Source: Avena insularis (lineage: Eukaryota > Streptophyta > Magnoliopsida > Poales > Poaceae). From it: a DNA stretch of 64,000 nucleotides. This document shows, piece after piece, positions 22,727 through 35,012 of this stretch. How positions within the stretch are numbered: the stretch's first letter is position 1; the number at the start of each line of letters is the position of its first letter. Position numbers and translations under genes: made by a program. The notes under the pieces were generated by a model that had not been told where the DNA came from, made no database searches, and saw nothing but the letters and a program-made list of their open reading frames with translations. Where the stretch lies: the NCBI GenBank assembly GCA_023614405.1, contig CM042694.1, forward strand, positions 133,615,711-133,679,710, given 5' to 3'.

Positions 22727-23530
22727 CCCAACATGCTATTTATCTTAAGGAGAAACACCTCTAGTGAATTGTGGACCACAGTCCATTCCTTTACCATTAA
22801 TATACCATCTAATGTTTATCGTTTACTGTTTACTTTCTGCAAACAATTACTATCTTCCACACTATACGTTTAATCCTTTGTTTTCAGCTAAACCAGTGAG
22901 ATTGACAACCTCACTATAAGTTGGGACAAAGTTCTGTGGTTGTGTTGTGCAGGATTTCAAGTTGCTAGCAACACTTTGGAGTTGTTTCCTTACTCCTACT
23001 GGTTCAATAACCTTGGTTTTATAACTGAGGGAAACTTGTTGTTGTGCTCATCATACCGTCCTCTTGGGGTTCCCAACGAGCTCTACATATCTTGAGCCAT
23101 CACAAAGCAATGGCTATGGCTAGTGGATGGATGGATAGGGGAAGTGATGAACAGATAGACAATGGATGAACAGTGTTGTGGATATCCTTTGGTGGTGTTG
23201 TGATGCAATCTAAGAATGGCGGCCCTCTGGCCGGCGGCTGGAGCCTCGAAATATATAGGTGCCTTCATGAAAGTTATAGGGTTTGACGAGATGAAGCCGT
23301 CGCCACCTAGTACGGGCGGACCGTGCCCGTACCAGTGGTCGTTAAGCTTGCAGACGCCCTAGAACGCTTCTCCAATTACTTGGCCGTGTGTACTTCCTCA
23401 AAATTCTTCATTATGACTCCTTATTTCACTTTAAAGGCCGTGATTTCCTGCACAACATAAACCAAAGAAGGGATTTGCATATCTTTGCAATTATTAGTCA
23501 TTAGTGGCAATAGTTTAGAGTTTTTTTTGG

Positions 23531-25877
23531 CAATTGCTTGACCAAAAACAAAGTTTAAATGCAGTAGAAGATGGCAAAAATCGGAGCGATTAGGAGGCAA
23601 CGGTGCCGGATGTTGCTCGATGGGCACGACGAGCAATGGTTCAAGGAGGGGAGACGATGCCGAGGCGACACCGGCAGTTGCATTGATCGTCGTGATGCCC
23701 TGTCCGCTAGCATGAAGGGGAACCACCACATTGTTTCAGTAAGCCTCACCTCACCTTCTTTGTACTCGAGCTCGAACCACCGGAGTCGCTCCCCATAGGC
23801 GAGCTCCAACCATGGGATTCACTTGCCAGGGAAGATCGAGGCAGATGATAGGGGAGGAACGTAATAAGTTAGTGATTTGGTGAACTAGGGAATTTAATAC
23901 AGAACATATCTTATCAATAACAACCAGGGGGTTTTACAAAATTAACGGCTCACACGGGAGGGTTACATGCAAAATTTCAAGGTAGCTTCCCTCTTGCGTC
24001 TTGGTCCCGCATCCACATGTCCTCCACGTCACCGTAATTTTGACAGCAAATTTGTTCTAGGATGAAATCGTGTCAAATTGATAAGTAAATGGAAACTATT
24101 GTGCATGACGTGAGTAAGAGTATACTAAGTCGAATCATGCGCTCGAAGTACAAGGACAGTAGTGTCGTAAATTTACGTTCACAAGCCTAAGATTTTCTCA
24201 TTTATTGCAAACCAGTTCTCGTGTTTTTTTGCTTCAACGTGCCCAAGGTGTGGCGCCGCAGGTGACCCAAACGGGCATTGAAGGTAGGGGCGGAGTGAGG
24301 ATCTGACCAAACCCAGGGCAAATGTTGTATTATGTTCTCTAATTAGGCTAGATTACCAGCGAAACAACTTTTCCTACTAAAAAAATATTGGCTTGGGGTG
24401 GCTCAGCCCCTGAGTGAAGGTACGCATCGACGACACAATGAACTAGACACTAGATATCGCCAGTTTGATAGAGATGCAGCCCCAAAACTGTTAGACATGC
24501 TCCAATTTCGCTCAGTTTCCTTCTCATTTAGCGCCACCAAGTTGGCGATTTTGGTTGAGATGATCAACTCGTTTGTGCATGTTCCGAGGTTCATCGCGAC
24601 AAGCCATGATGATCACCACAAGAAGATGTATATTTGTTGTGCTATTACATTATTTTGCCGTACAAGTCTTTTGTAACATAATATCTCTTGACATTTTGCA
24701 GTTATTTGATAACTTTTCGTTCCGAAATTGCCGTGGGAGACTCAAACTAATGGGCCTTCCCGTTCATGTTGAGTAATATTATCCCATTATCTCATCTAAC
24801 TTTGTGCTTCTTTCTTCATCTTCTTATAAAAGTGTAAATACTTTGTGTCAAAGAACATTATCCTGGATTGAGTACCTCTTCATTGGTTTTTAATTTTCTC
24901 TACCAATGTCATCTAACTGTACGACACTCTTCCCAGGAGGGGTGACATTACCTGTGGTAGGACTATTTTTACGTTTGTCAGGGTAATTCTACTTTGCTGA
25001 ATGAGTTTGTGTACCTCTCAACTTTGGAGAAGAAATGAATGGTGTTTATCTCTTTCTAATGCACAAACACGAATAGACAGCATGCGGTTCAATACATGTT
25101 CTTTTCTTAAGCTAACTCTAAAATAAGGAACCGAGAAAGAGATCGGTGAATAGTTCATTAATAAATACAAGACACAACTACTATAAATCTCATATTTTCT
25201 GTTTTCAAACAATACCAACTTAATAATTCGAGTCAATACCATATATAACTTTGCATTGGTTACCATGTTGCATTCTTGTATACCACATGCATCATCACCT
25301 CACATGTCCCATATGCACATATTAACCAGCCCCTAATCTGAAAGATCTCACCATGCAGATGCTTCAGCAAGTAAGCATGCTTCTCTTGCAGCTGTTGCAA
25401 CATAAACACCGAAAAAACAATTATTACAATTTAATGCATTGGAAGCCCCTAATCAACATGCTACAAACAATGCATATAGCTAATAATAAATATATAACCG
25501 AGATGCCAAGTTGCATGCACATATATAACCATCTCACTCACCAAGTATGTGTACACAACATTTTATCTACATACCCGGATGTCACACACATATAGAGTAA
25601 TTTTTAAATATATTTAAAAAAATTATAGTATTAGCTCAGAGATCACAACTTGTAGCTTAGGGATTATCAACAGGAATACACTTACTTAATATACATATCT
25701 TTTGGAGCAAGATCTACTGGATAAATTATTTTACAAATATTTATTTCGAGAAAACTTATAAATTACCAATGTGAGGAATTTTTTGGCACATTGTAAGCTA
25801 AAACTTACATCACCATATCTCCTAGCCATGTAAGGGTAACCCTGTCCACTAAACAAAAATTTGTAATCCATGCCATC
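23531..25877. other. Intergenic sequence with unclassified repeats
   Basis: About 2.3 kb has no convincing gene. Short ORFs at 23421-23809 and 24398-24776 lack recognisable protein signatures and overlap on both strands. The segment at about 24286-24420 has the GGGGCGGAGTGAGGATC / GGGTGGCTCAGCCCC style of text common in decayed plant DNA transposons, but I found no clear ends. The last kilobase is AT-rich and simple. Just before element E lies the target duplication copy AAACC (25878-25882). Confidence 0.5.
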
Positions 25878-25882
25878 AAACC

Positions 25883-26836
25883 TGTTGGGTCCGCAACATA
25901 GAAAACAAAAAATTTCCTACGATGAGAACTATACGCCAAGATCTATCTACTAGATACAGAGCAACAGGTGGACATACATCCATGGAGAACTTACCCTCGA
26001 AGACAACGAGCTTTGTTAACGAGTAGGAACTCGTGGTTGATGTAGTCGTACACTTGCCGATCTCAAGATCGTGAGGAAGTCCGAGCGCCGCAACTCAGCA
26101 GCGCATCACTTTTCACTTTGCAGCGTTCAAACTGGACAACCTCCACCTCCTCGCTCCAGCGATCCAGCGGAAGCAGCAACTCCTTCCAGACGAAATGCCA
26201 CCGGGAACATGTATCTCGCTAATCCGAGACCATGGGGAATAATTCTAGAGGGAGAGAGAGAGAGATCCTTCACAAGGAGGTGTGAGGATGAAGGAGGGAA
26301 TGGGTGGCCTTTTATAGGAGGAGGGAGGGTGCCCCCTCTCTCCATGGCCGGCGCATGGGGGGTGACCCCTCACCTCCCTCATTCATGTGGTGGTAACCCC
26401 TCCACATTAAAATGCCTCTTCACATTTCCTTTTAAAGTCTCCACTTTAAATGCATTAAATTTCTCCAAATTTAATGCTCTCTCATTTAATAAAACTCTTT
26501 TTATTAAATTTATTCAGAATTTTGTTAATTACTTTAATTAACAAACATTCACATATAGCCCCTTGCAATATTTCAATATCACATGCAGAAACACCTTCTG
26601 CAATTTCACCCGAAACAATTTCTGGTTTCTATTGAAACAATTCCTGCGCTTTGCAATTCTTTCGTCTGAAACATATGTGCTCCAAAATGGTGTCCGGTAA
26701 CTCTTAAGTGTGCCACCCTACGGTTCGCAAATAATGTAGACATGATCGAGACCCTTCTCCGATCAATAATCAGCAGCGGGACCTGGAGATCCGTACTGAC
26801 TCCAACACATTCAACGATGACTCCTGTGATCGTGAG
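25883..26836 (-). mobile_element. 3' LTR of copia element E, internally truncated
   Basis: This stretch matches the first 950 bp (plus-strand order) of the 5' LTR at 31630-32583, with small differences. Past ATCGTGAG the match stops and the RNase H coding sequence begins. About 700 bp of LTR, the polypurine tract and the end of the RNase H coding region are therefore missing. A minus-strand TATA-like CCTATAAAAGGCC is at about 26308-26320. The 156-codon plus-strand ORF here is spurious. Confidence 0.88.
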
Positions 26837-28352
26837 ACCTTGATTCCTTGGCATTGGCTATGGCTCCATTATTGTCACAATAGATCACCATTGGGTCCAA
26901 CGCACTAGGAACCACACCTAGTTCCGTTATGAACTCCTTCATCCAAACCGCTTCCTGTGCTGCTTCTGAAGCAGCAACATATTCCGTCTCCGTCGTTGAT
27001 CCAGCCACCACAGGTTGTTTGGAGCTCCTCCAACTAACTGCTACTCCGTTCAAGAGAAATACGTATCTGGATTGAGACTTAGATTCATCCGGATCAGTGT
27101 CAAAGCTAGCATCGACATAACACTTAGCGACTAGCTCTTCTTCACCTCCGTATACAAGAAACATATCCTTAGTTCTTCTCAAGTACTTAAGGATATTCTT
27201 GACCGCTATCCAGTGTTCCGAACCTGGATCAGATTGGTACCTACTAGTCAAACTAATAGCATGTGCCACATCCGGTCTTGTACATAACATGGCATACATT
27301 ATAGAGCCTATGGCTGAGGCATAGGGGATCTTATCCATTATTTCTCTTTCTTCCGCCGTAGCCGGACTTTGAGTCTTACTCAATGTCTTGCCTTGCAACA
27401 TAGGTAAGTACCCCTTCTTACTTTCGTCCATATTAAACTTCTTTAATATCTTATCAAGGTATGTACTCTGCGATAGTCCAATTAGGCGTATTGATCTATC
27501 TCTATAGATTTTAATGCCTAATATATATGAAGCTTCACCAAGGTCCTTCATCGAAAATTTGCTGTTTAGATAACTTTTAACACTGTTTAAAAGATCTATA
27601 TCATTTCCAATCAATAATATGTCATCCACATATAATATCAGAAATGCCACATTGCTCCCACTCACTTTCTTGTAAATACAAGCCTCTCCATAAGTTTGGA
27701 CAAATCCAAACTCTTTGATCACCTCATCAAAGCGAAGATTCCAACTCCGGGATGCTTGCTTCAGTCCATAGATGGATCGCTGAAGTTTGCACACCTTATC
27801 AGCATCCTTAGGATCGACAAAACCCTTAGGTTGTATCATATACAACTCTTCTTCAATATTACCATTGAGGAACGCAGTTTTGACATCCATCTGCCATATT
27901 TCATAATCGAAATATGCAGCAATTGCTAACATAATCCTAACCGACTTAAGCATCGCTACAGGAGAGAATGTCTCATCGTAGTCAACTCCTTGAATTTGTC
28001 GAAACCCCTTTGCGACAAGTCGAGCCTTATAGATGGTTACATTACCATCAGCATCAGTTTTTCTTTTGAAAATCCATTTATTCTCAACGGCCTTTCGATC
28101 ATGAGGTAAGTCCACCAAGGTCCAAACCTGGTTTTCGTACATGGATTCCATCTCGGATTTCATGGCTTCTAGCCATTTGTTGGAATCAGGGCTCATCATC
28201 GCTTCTTCATACGTCGCAGGGTCATCTATTTCATCAGTCATGAAATTCATAACAGGATTGCCGTACAGTTCAGGCTGCTGCGTGTCACCTTGACTGAGGT
28301 TGAGTGTCCTCTTTCGGAGTTTCATGATCAATATCATTAGCTCTCTCTTCAT
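26837..28352 (-). pseudogene. Copia reverse transcriptase-RNase H of element E (3'-truncated)
   Basis: This is an open frame of about 505 codons. It includes the reverse transcriptase (KARLVAKGF, the metal-binding MDVKTAFLNG block, QPKGF, IYGLKQASR and the catalytic YVDD motif at about 27617-27628) and the copia RNase H. In RNase H the conserved residues are visible in CYVDASFDTDP, TTETEYVAASEAAQEAVW and YCDNNGAIA. The frame has no stop codon, which suggests the insertion is not very old. The C-terminus of RNase H is cut off by the deletion at 26836/26837, and the last residues are read from LTR sequence. The enzyme would be copied from RNA made by the right-hand LTR. Upstream domains of the polyprotein are broken, so it is not a functional polyprotein. 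Confidence 0.85.
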
Positions 28353-30578
28353 TAGGTGAAGTCAACTCCGAAACAACTTCTAGAGCTGCGCTACTCGCCA
28401 TTTCATGAAGAGAAGGTTCAATAACCTCTTCGAGTTCTACCTTCCGACTACTCACACCTTTCACGAGAAACTCCTTCTCAAGAAAGGATCTACTCTTGGC
28501 AACAAAGACCTTGCCCTCGGATCTGTGATAGAAGGTATACCCAATCGTTTCCTTAGGGTATCTTATGAAGACGCATTTTTCCGCTTTGGGTTCGAGTTTA
28601 TCCGGTTGAAGTTTCTTCACATAAACATCGCATCCCCAAACTTTAAGAAATGACAGCTTAGGTTTGTTTTCAAACCATAATTCATACGGTGTCTTTTCAA
28701 CGGATTTAGATGGTGCCCTATTTAAAGTGAATGCAGCGGTTTCCAGTGCATAACCCCAAAATATGATGGCAAGTCGATCGAGACATCATAGATCGAACCA
28801 TATCCAATAAAATACGATTACGATGTTCGACACACCATTACGTTGTGGTGTTCCGAGCATGAGTTGTGAAACTATTTCACGATCTTTCATATGTGTGCTA
28901 AACTCATAACTAAGATACTCTCCTCCACGGTGGGACCCTTGAAATTTGATCTTTCATTACGATGATTTTCCACTTCATTCGAAATTCTTTGAACCTTTCA
29001 AAGGTTTTAGACTTATGTTTCATCAAATAGATATACCCGTATCTACTCAAATCATCCGTGAAAGTAACAAAATAACGATATCCACCTCGCTACCGACACA
29101 CTCATTGGTCCACACACATCGGTATGTATGATTTCCAATAAATCGTCATGCCTGTTCCATTGAACTGAAAAGCGGCGTTCTAGTCATCTTGCCCATAAGG
29201 CATGGCTCACATGTATCAAATGATTCAAAATCAAGTGATTCCAAAAGTCCATCGAATGGAGTTTCTTCATGCGTTTAACGCCAATATGACCTAGGCGGTA
29301 GTGCCACATATATGTAGATATATCATTATCAAGTTTAATCCTTTTAGCATCAACATTATGAATATGCGTAATACTACTATCGAGATCCAACGAAATAAAC
29401 CATTCAACACGGTGCATGACCATAAAAGATATTATTCATATAAATCGAACAACCATTGTTTTCAGACTTAAGCGAATAACCACTTTGCATCAAACACGAT
29501 CCGGATACAATGTTCATGCTCGGTCGGGCACCAAATAACAATTATTCAGGTTTATAACTAATCCCGGCATATGGAGGCAGCGTTCCGGCGGCGATCACAT
29601 CAACTCTTGATCCATTGCCGCCCGCATCGTGACCTCATCCCTTGCTAGTTGTCGCTTGTTCCGCAGCCCTGAACGAGTTACATATATTAGCAACCGATCC
29701 GTATCAAATACCCGGTGCTCTGCGAGTACTAGTCAAGTACACATCAACATGTATATCACATATACCTTTGTTTGCCTTGCGGTCTTCTTGTCCGCCAAAT
29801 ACTTGGGGCGATTCTTCAATGGCGATCCCTTGTAATAGTAGCACTTTTCGATTATCGGACTTAGGGCCAGCTCGGGGTTTCTTTTCGGTAGCGCAAGATT
29901 TGCCGCCCTTCTTTCCTTCCTTGCCTTTCTTGTCCTTCTTGAAACCGGTGGTCTTATTGATCATCAACACTTGATGTTCTTTCCTAATCTCCACTTGCGG
30001 TCTTAAGCATTTAGAAGCTCGGAAGAGACTTCTTCATACCCTGCATATTATAGTTCATCATGAAGCTCTTGTAGCTAGGTGGCAGAGATTGGAGAACACG
30101 ATGTATGCCTAAGTCAATGGGAATCGTTATTCCCAAGGACACAAGCTTATCGGTGTACCCAGACATTTTGAGTACGTGCTCACTAACGAAGTTGTTTTCC
30201 TCCATCATGCAGCTAAAGAACTTTTCTGTAGCATTAAAACTCTCTACGGCAGCATGGGTATCGAAAATCATTTTCAATTCTCCCATGGTATCAAAGGCAT
30301 TGCCATTTTAAAGCGTTTTGAAGTTACGGCTCTAGCCCATACGGTATGCGCAATGAACTAAGTTGTGGTCCTCTGACGAGTTATATAGGCGTTCTTTTTC
30401 CTCGTCGGGGCATCGAGGAAGCTGGTGGGGGGCCTAGCGGCGCATCTAGCACATATTGCTTTTGTGCAGCAGTGAGGAGAATTCTCAAATTCATAGCCCA
30501 GTTGGTGAAGTTGCTACCATTCGCAGCAAGTTTCTCTTTCTCCATGAACACATTGAAATTAAAAGCAGGTGGTGCCAT
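28353..30578 (-). pseudogene. Decayed gag, protease and integrase region of element E
   Basis: Reading on the minus strand, gag starts at the ATG complementary to about 30576-30578 (MAPPAFNF). A gag segment continues at 30286-30011 (MGELKMIFDTHAAVESF), and a lysine-rich segment follows at 29994-29704. A pre-integrase HLH-type segment (YRLGHIGVKRMKKLH) is at about 29270-29320. The integrase core between about 29180 and 28650 is broken by frameshifts and stops and appears partly deleted. The post-integrase segment KAEKCVFIRYPKETIGYTFY is at about 28540-28600. Order and content follow the copia layout gag-protease-integrase-RT. Confidence 0.75.
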
Positions 30579-31610
30579 CTACAACAGAATTTGTAAAGTA
30601 TATTTAGACTAAGTTTATGGTAGATTGAGTTCAACTAATCCAAATTACTAATGAACTCCCACTCAAAAACGACATCCCTCGTGTCCTTTTGGTGATTACA
30701 TGAACCAAATCCACTACACCAAGTCCGATCATCACGTGAGTCGGTGTAGCTTCAAAGGCGAGCATCTATATGGGCATCATATCAACTATATGACTCATGC
30801 TTAACCTTTCGGTCCGTGTTCCGAGGCCATGTCTGTACATGCTAGGCTCGTCAAGTAAGAACCTTAGTATTTGCGTCTGTAAAATTGTCTTACGCCCGTT
30901 GTATGAAAGCGTAGAGTCGAGAACACCCGATCATCACGTGATGTCTCAAAACACGATCCACAAAACGGTGCATACTTAAGGAAGAACACATTTTATCTTG
31001 ATATCTAAATGAGGGATCATCTTATAATGCTACCAAAAGCTCCAAACTAGCAATATAAGATGCTAATGGGTGAAGTAAGGTGATATGGTCCATGCATTTG
31101 ATCTCTATCATTTGCATCGTGGTATGATCTCTATCATTCCTTTGTGTGTAAGACCAAGGTCTATGGAACTTACACGTTAAGTGAGTTGTAAGAGTATCTA
31201 TCATACATCTACTTACAACAATACCATATCAAAACACTAGCCCAGCAACGATCTAAACTAGACGCCTCTAATTTATCAATTGCAAGTTTTACGTGGCTTA
31301 GGGCTTTCGGAGATAGAACCGGTCTAACCTACGAACATGAACCACAACGAGGATAACCAAGTTATTAGCAACTCGTTGTAAATCAGATATTGACTATAGT
31401 AGGAGAGCGGACACCGCTAGCCACTTATGCAAAACTAGTTGCATGTCAGTCGTGAAACCGGTCTCATGTACGATGACATGTAAGGTTGGTCCGGGCCGCT
31501 TCATCCCACTATGCCACCAATATCCAAAGTACATAGAAGATGCAATAACATTATCATCATCGCCCACATATAAATATATGTGTACTACCCGTGCAAAGCA
31601 CCTACGCATA

Positions 31611-31628
31611 GATCAGGCTCTGATACCA
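31611..31628 (-). other. Primer-binding site of copia element E
   Basis: The minus strand reads TGGTATCAGAGCCTGATC, complementary to initiator methionine tRNA, as is usual in copia elements. It lies one base inside the LTR end at 31630. Confidence 0.9.
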
Positions 31629-31629
31629 C

Positions 31630-33283
31630 TGTTGGGTCCGCAACATAGAAAACAAAAAATTTCCTACGATGATAACTATACGCCAAGATCTATCTACTAG
31701 ATACAGAGCAACGGGTGGACATACATCCATGGAGAACTTACCCTTGAAGACAACGAGCTTTGTTAACGAGTAGGAACTCGTGGTTGATGTAGTCGTATAC
31801 TTGTCGATCTCAAGATCGTGAGGAAGTCCGAGCGCCGCAACTCAGCAGCGCATCCGCACTCGCACACATGTTCAAGCCACCGGACAACCTCCACCTCCTC
31901 GCTCCAGCGATCCAGTGAGCGACAACTCCTTCCAGACGAAATGCCACCGGGAACATGTATCTCGCTAATCCGAGACCATGGGGAATAATTCTAGAGGGGG
32001 AGAGAGATCCTTCACAAGGAGGTGTGAGGATGAAGGAGGGAATGAGTGGCCTTTCATAGGAGGAGGGGGGTGCCCCCTCTCTCCATGGCCGGCGCATGGG
32101 GGGTGACCCCTCACCTCCCACATTCATGTGGTGGTAACCCCTCCACATTAAAATGCCTTTTCACATTCCCTTTTAAAGTCTCCACTTTAAATGCATTAAA
32201 TTTCTCCAAATTTAATGCTCTCTCATTTAATAAAACTCTTTTTATTAAATTTATTCAGAATTTTGTTAATTACTTTAATTAACAAACATTCACATATAGC
32301 CCCTTGCAATATTTCAATATCACATGCAGAAACACCTTCTGCAATTTCACCCGAAACAATTTCCGGTTTCTATTGAAACAATTCCTGCGCTTTGCAATTC
32401 TTTTAAATCTGAAACATATGTGCTCCAAATGGTGTCCGTAACTCTTAAGTGTGCCACCCTACGGTTACGCAAATAATGCAGACATGATCGAGACCCTTCT
32501 CCGATCAATAATCAGCAACGGGACCTGGAGATCCGTACTGACTCCTACACATTCAACGATGACTCCTGTGATCGTGAGAACCTTTAACGCTTGTAACTAA
32601 ATCCCTTTGTCTCTCGATATATTACATGTCCGAGATTCGATCATCGGTATCTCTATACCTAGTTTGATCTCGTTACCGACATGCACTCTTTTCTCGTTCC
32701 CGTGATATAACATTCTAGTGATCACATCACTTGCTTGCAAGCTATCCTAATGTGATATCACCGAGAGGGCCCAGAGTATATCTATCCGTCATCTGGATTG
32801 ACAAATTCCACTCTTGATCCATGAGCCTCAACATAACACCTTCGTAGTACTGAACCCATCTTTATAGTCACCCTATTACGGTGTGACGTTTGATGTTATC
32901 AAGATACTCTTCCGGTGTTAGCAATTAACATGATCTCATGGTCTAAGGATAAAGATTACTTCGTATGATGTTATAGCAATATAAACATAATGACTTGATT
33001 GTAATGCTATACTTCGGATGAATGTTCATCACATCATTTCACAAATGCTGTGACCTTGTTATTAACAACATCCAATGTCCATGATCAGGAAACCTTGATC
33101 ATCTTGTTAATCAACAAGCTAGTCTATAAGAGAGGCATAACTAGGAACCCTTTTTGTTTATTAAACACACATGTATTGATGTTTCCTATCAATACAATTA
33201 TAGCATGCAAAATAAACATCTATCATATACAAGGAATACATAATAACAACTTTATTATTGCCTCTCAGGGCATATTTCCTTCA
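31630..33283 (-). mobile_element. 5' LTR of copia element E (full length)
   Basis: This 1654-bp LTR opens with TGTTGGGTCCG next to the primer-binding site and closes with CATATTTCCTTCA at the target duplication AAACC. Its outer 700 bp are absent from the left-hand LTR. The GGGCATATTTCCTTCA end is shared with the LTRs at 131-1429 and 62187-63488, which indicates related copia families. Confidence 0.9.
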
Positions 33284-33288
33284 AAACC

Positions 33289-35004
33289 ATCTGTCGAACG
33301 TCCCATTGATTGTTCAAATTACCATACACTCACTCCTGAAGTAAATTTCTATTTTGGGCAGCCACTGGATGTTGAAAAATACCAAAGAATTACTAGTTTG
33401 AATATTATAACACTTATGGCATTCTGCTTAACCTAAATGACTTATGAGAACTTTACAATTTACAATTCATTTGTAACTATTAAAAACTCTACAATCTTAG
33501 GTAGGACTTGTCACTGCGCCAAATCCTACTAATAATATTTATACTAAACTTGTATACTTTTTGTAATATATTTTTCCAACCTATGATCTCAACTAAATAT
33601 GAATACTAATATTTTTTAGACACAACTGTTAATGCGCATGTTGTTTTTTTGAGACACTGGTCCATAAAAAATCTTGTTGAACCGGATATTTAAACTATGG
33701 TAAAAATAAAGCCAAAATCACATGTCTAACATATAAATTTGTAGCGTGCATGAATTAAAACGTGTATATGTGGTTTTTGTGTGGCTTTTAGGAATATGTA
33801 ATGCGTACTATCTATAAAATATCTAAGTAGAGATTTCTAATGTATCGGTAGGTATAATATGCAAGAAGATCTTTTACAGTACATATGTTTTTACAAGAAT
33901 CATGTTCTCAAATTGTTGGGTTTGATAGACATAGGGTAGATAATAATGTCCCCAATAATAGGCTCAAATCATGGTCAAATATATGTTGCGTGTTTCTAGT
34001 AGGTCCAACAATAATGTGCCTATACTAGGTACTTGTGTTGATCCTATGGCCAGTGTCTAGTTCTCGTGTTAGAGGTTCAAATTCTGTACTGAATTGCTAA
34101 CCATTTGAATATCCTACACTTCAACGCCACCTAGGCTCTCGAGAGACAATCAGTAGTCGCAAAATGAACTACAACCTGACAAAGCCACTTGTGGGTTAAT
34201 TTGTCCTGAATTTTTGAAAAAAACATGTACAAGTGACTAGAAGAGGGTGAATAGGCTATTACCATTTTTTGTTTTTTTATGCGTCACAAAGGTAAATTCT
34301 CTAATATGCAACTAAGTGAATTTTCCTACGTGACAAGTAAGCAAATAGGCAAATCAACAACAATACAAGTGAGTAAAGGTAAGAGATAACCGCAATGGAG
34401 GCACAGACGTTGGCTTCCCTTTTTCTTATCTTCTAGTCTACAGGGATCCACCTCACCATTTGCTTTGTCTTTGATAAACTCTAGAGTACTTAAGCAAACG
34501 GTTAGAAATCCTAGTGTTGACAACAAACATCAAAATACACTTAGGGGGACGAAATGCTCTAACATTTGTCCTAAACGGTTATAGGGCCAAGAGAACTAGT
34601 TTGATAGTGCAGGATTACGGTTCAGATTTAAGATATCCCCACACCAGATTACATATTGCGTGTACCCCTCCGACGATTATTCAGACTAAATGTCTAGGGT
34701 CCAATTGTTGTTCCGCAGTGTCTCTCGAGGGCTCTTTTGATTCATTGGACAGGAGAAGTGTAGAAATAGGAAACATATAAGATCGAGATTTGGGGACGCC
34801 ATGTCTAGTTGAATCCTGTGGGACGGTGAATTCTATTTGATTATGGTGAAGGGATTTTTCATAAGGTCTAAACGATTTTTTCTTTAAGATGTACACTAAG
34901 TATTTCCAATGAGAAATGATCCTATATGAATCAGACGAGAGTAGCCCTTGCCAAGACATCAATCTGTCCTGACACCGTAAATTTTGGTCAAAACGTTAGG
35001 TTGC
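33289..35004. other. Intergenic AT-rich region
   Basis: About 1.7 kb has no convincing gene, LTR or MITE. Short ORFs (for example 33050-33436, which straddles the end of E, and 34681-34962) have no recognisable motif. The sequence just right of 33288 would have been continuous with that left of 25878 before element E inserted. Confidence 0.5.
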
Positions 35005-35012
35005 GCTTAGAT

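Larger units (their letters stand above)
16139..22727 (+). mobile_element. Gypsy element A, non-autonomous, with rearranged 3' end
   Basis: This plus-strand element has a 5' LTR (16139-17647), a primer-binding site (17659-17676), a gag-like ORF with one stop (17758-19203), an internal promoter-like block (20057-20185) and a second ORF (20271-20771). No protease, reverse transcriptase or integrase is encoded. A normal plus-oriented 3' LTR is missing. The internal region instead runs into an inverted copy of the LTR's 3' half (21677 to about 22557), followed by a short forward LTR piece (about 22601-22727). The element lies inside LTR G. Its target duplication cannot be verified because of the rearrangement; ATATG precedes it and ACATG lies just past its right edge. 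Confidence 0.8.
15062..23102 (+). mobile_element. Gypsy solo LTR G, split by element A
   Basis: The LTR consists of 15062-16138 and about 22728-23102, interrupted by element A. It begins TGATACGTCATAAACG and ends GAGCCATCA. It is flanked by the 5-bp target duplication CAAAG (15057-15061 and 23103-23107), and no internal region is attached. Once A is removed, a single LTR of about 1.45 kb remains. A TATA box (CCTATAAAAG) is at about 15369-15378, preceded by the inverted CCACACCA...TGGTG block. It resembles the LTR of element B in its first 250 bp and therefore belongs to a related family. Confidence 0.85.
14240..23530 (-). mobile_element. 5' LTR of gypsy element F, split by nested elements
   Basis: The LTR proper consists of 14240-15061 and 23108 to about 23530. 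The 15062-23102 solo LTR (G) and a duplicated CAAAG separate the two parts. On the plus strand it opens with TGATACCTTCG, next to the primer-binding site. The distal part contains the GTACGGGC...CCGTACCAGTGG inverted-repeat motif also seen at 11655-11815. The outer end is not defined, because no second intact LTR of F is present for comparison; about 23530 is an estimate. Confidence 0.55.
25883..33283 (-). mobile_element. Copia element E, nearly complete, 7.4 kb
   Basis: This minus-strand Ty1/copia element is flanked by the 5-bp target duplication AAACC (25878-25882 and 33284-33288). Its 5' LTR is at 31630-33283 and its primer site at 31611-31628. Decayed gag, protease and integrase segments lie at about 30578-28353. 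An open RT-RNase H frame covers 28352-26837, and the truncated 3' LTR covers 25883-26836. The LTR ends (TGTTGGG and CCTTCA on the plus strand) are intact on both outer sides. The element is related to the family of D, but is distinct in its LTR. Confidence 0.92.

Noticed and set aside
26071..26541. 156-codon plus-strand ORF, with a similar one at 32046-32282
   Set aside because: Both copies lie in the two LTRs of copia element E and are antisense to it; no protein family is recognisable.
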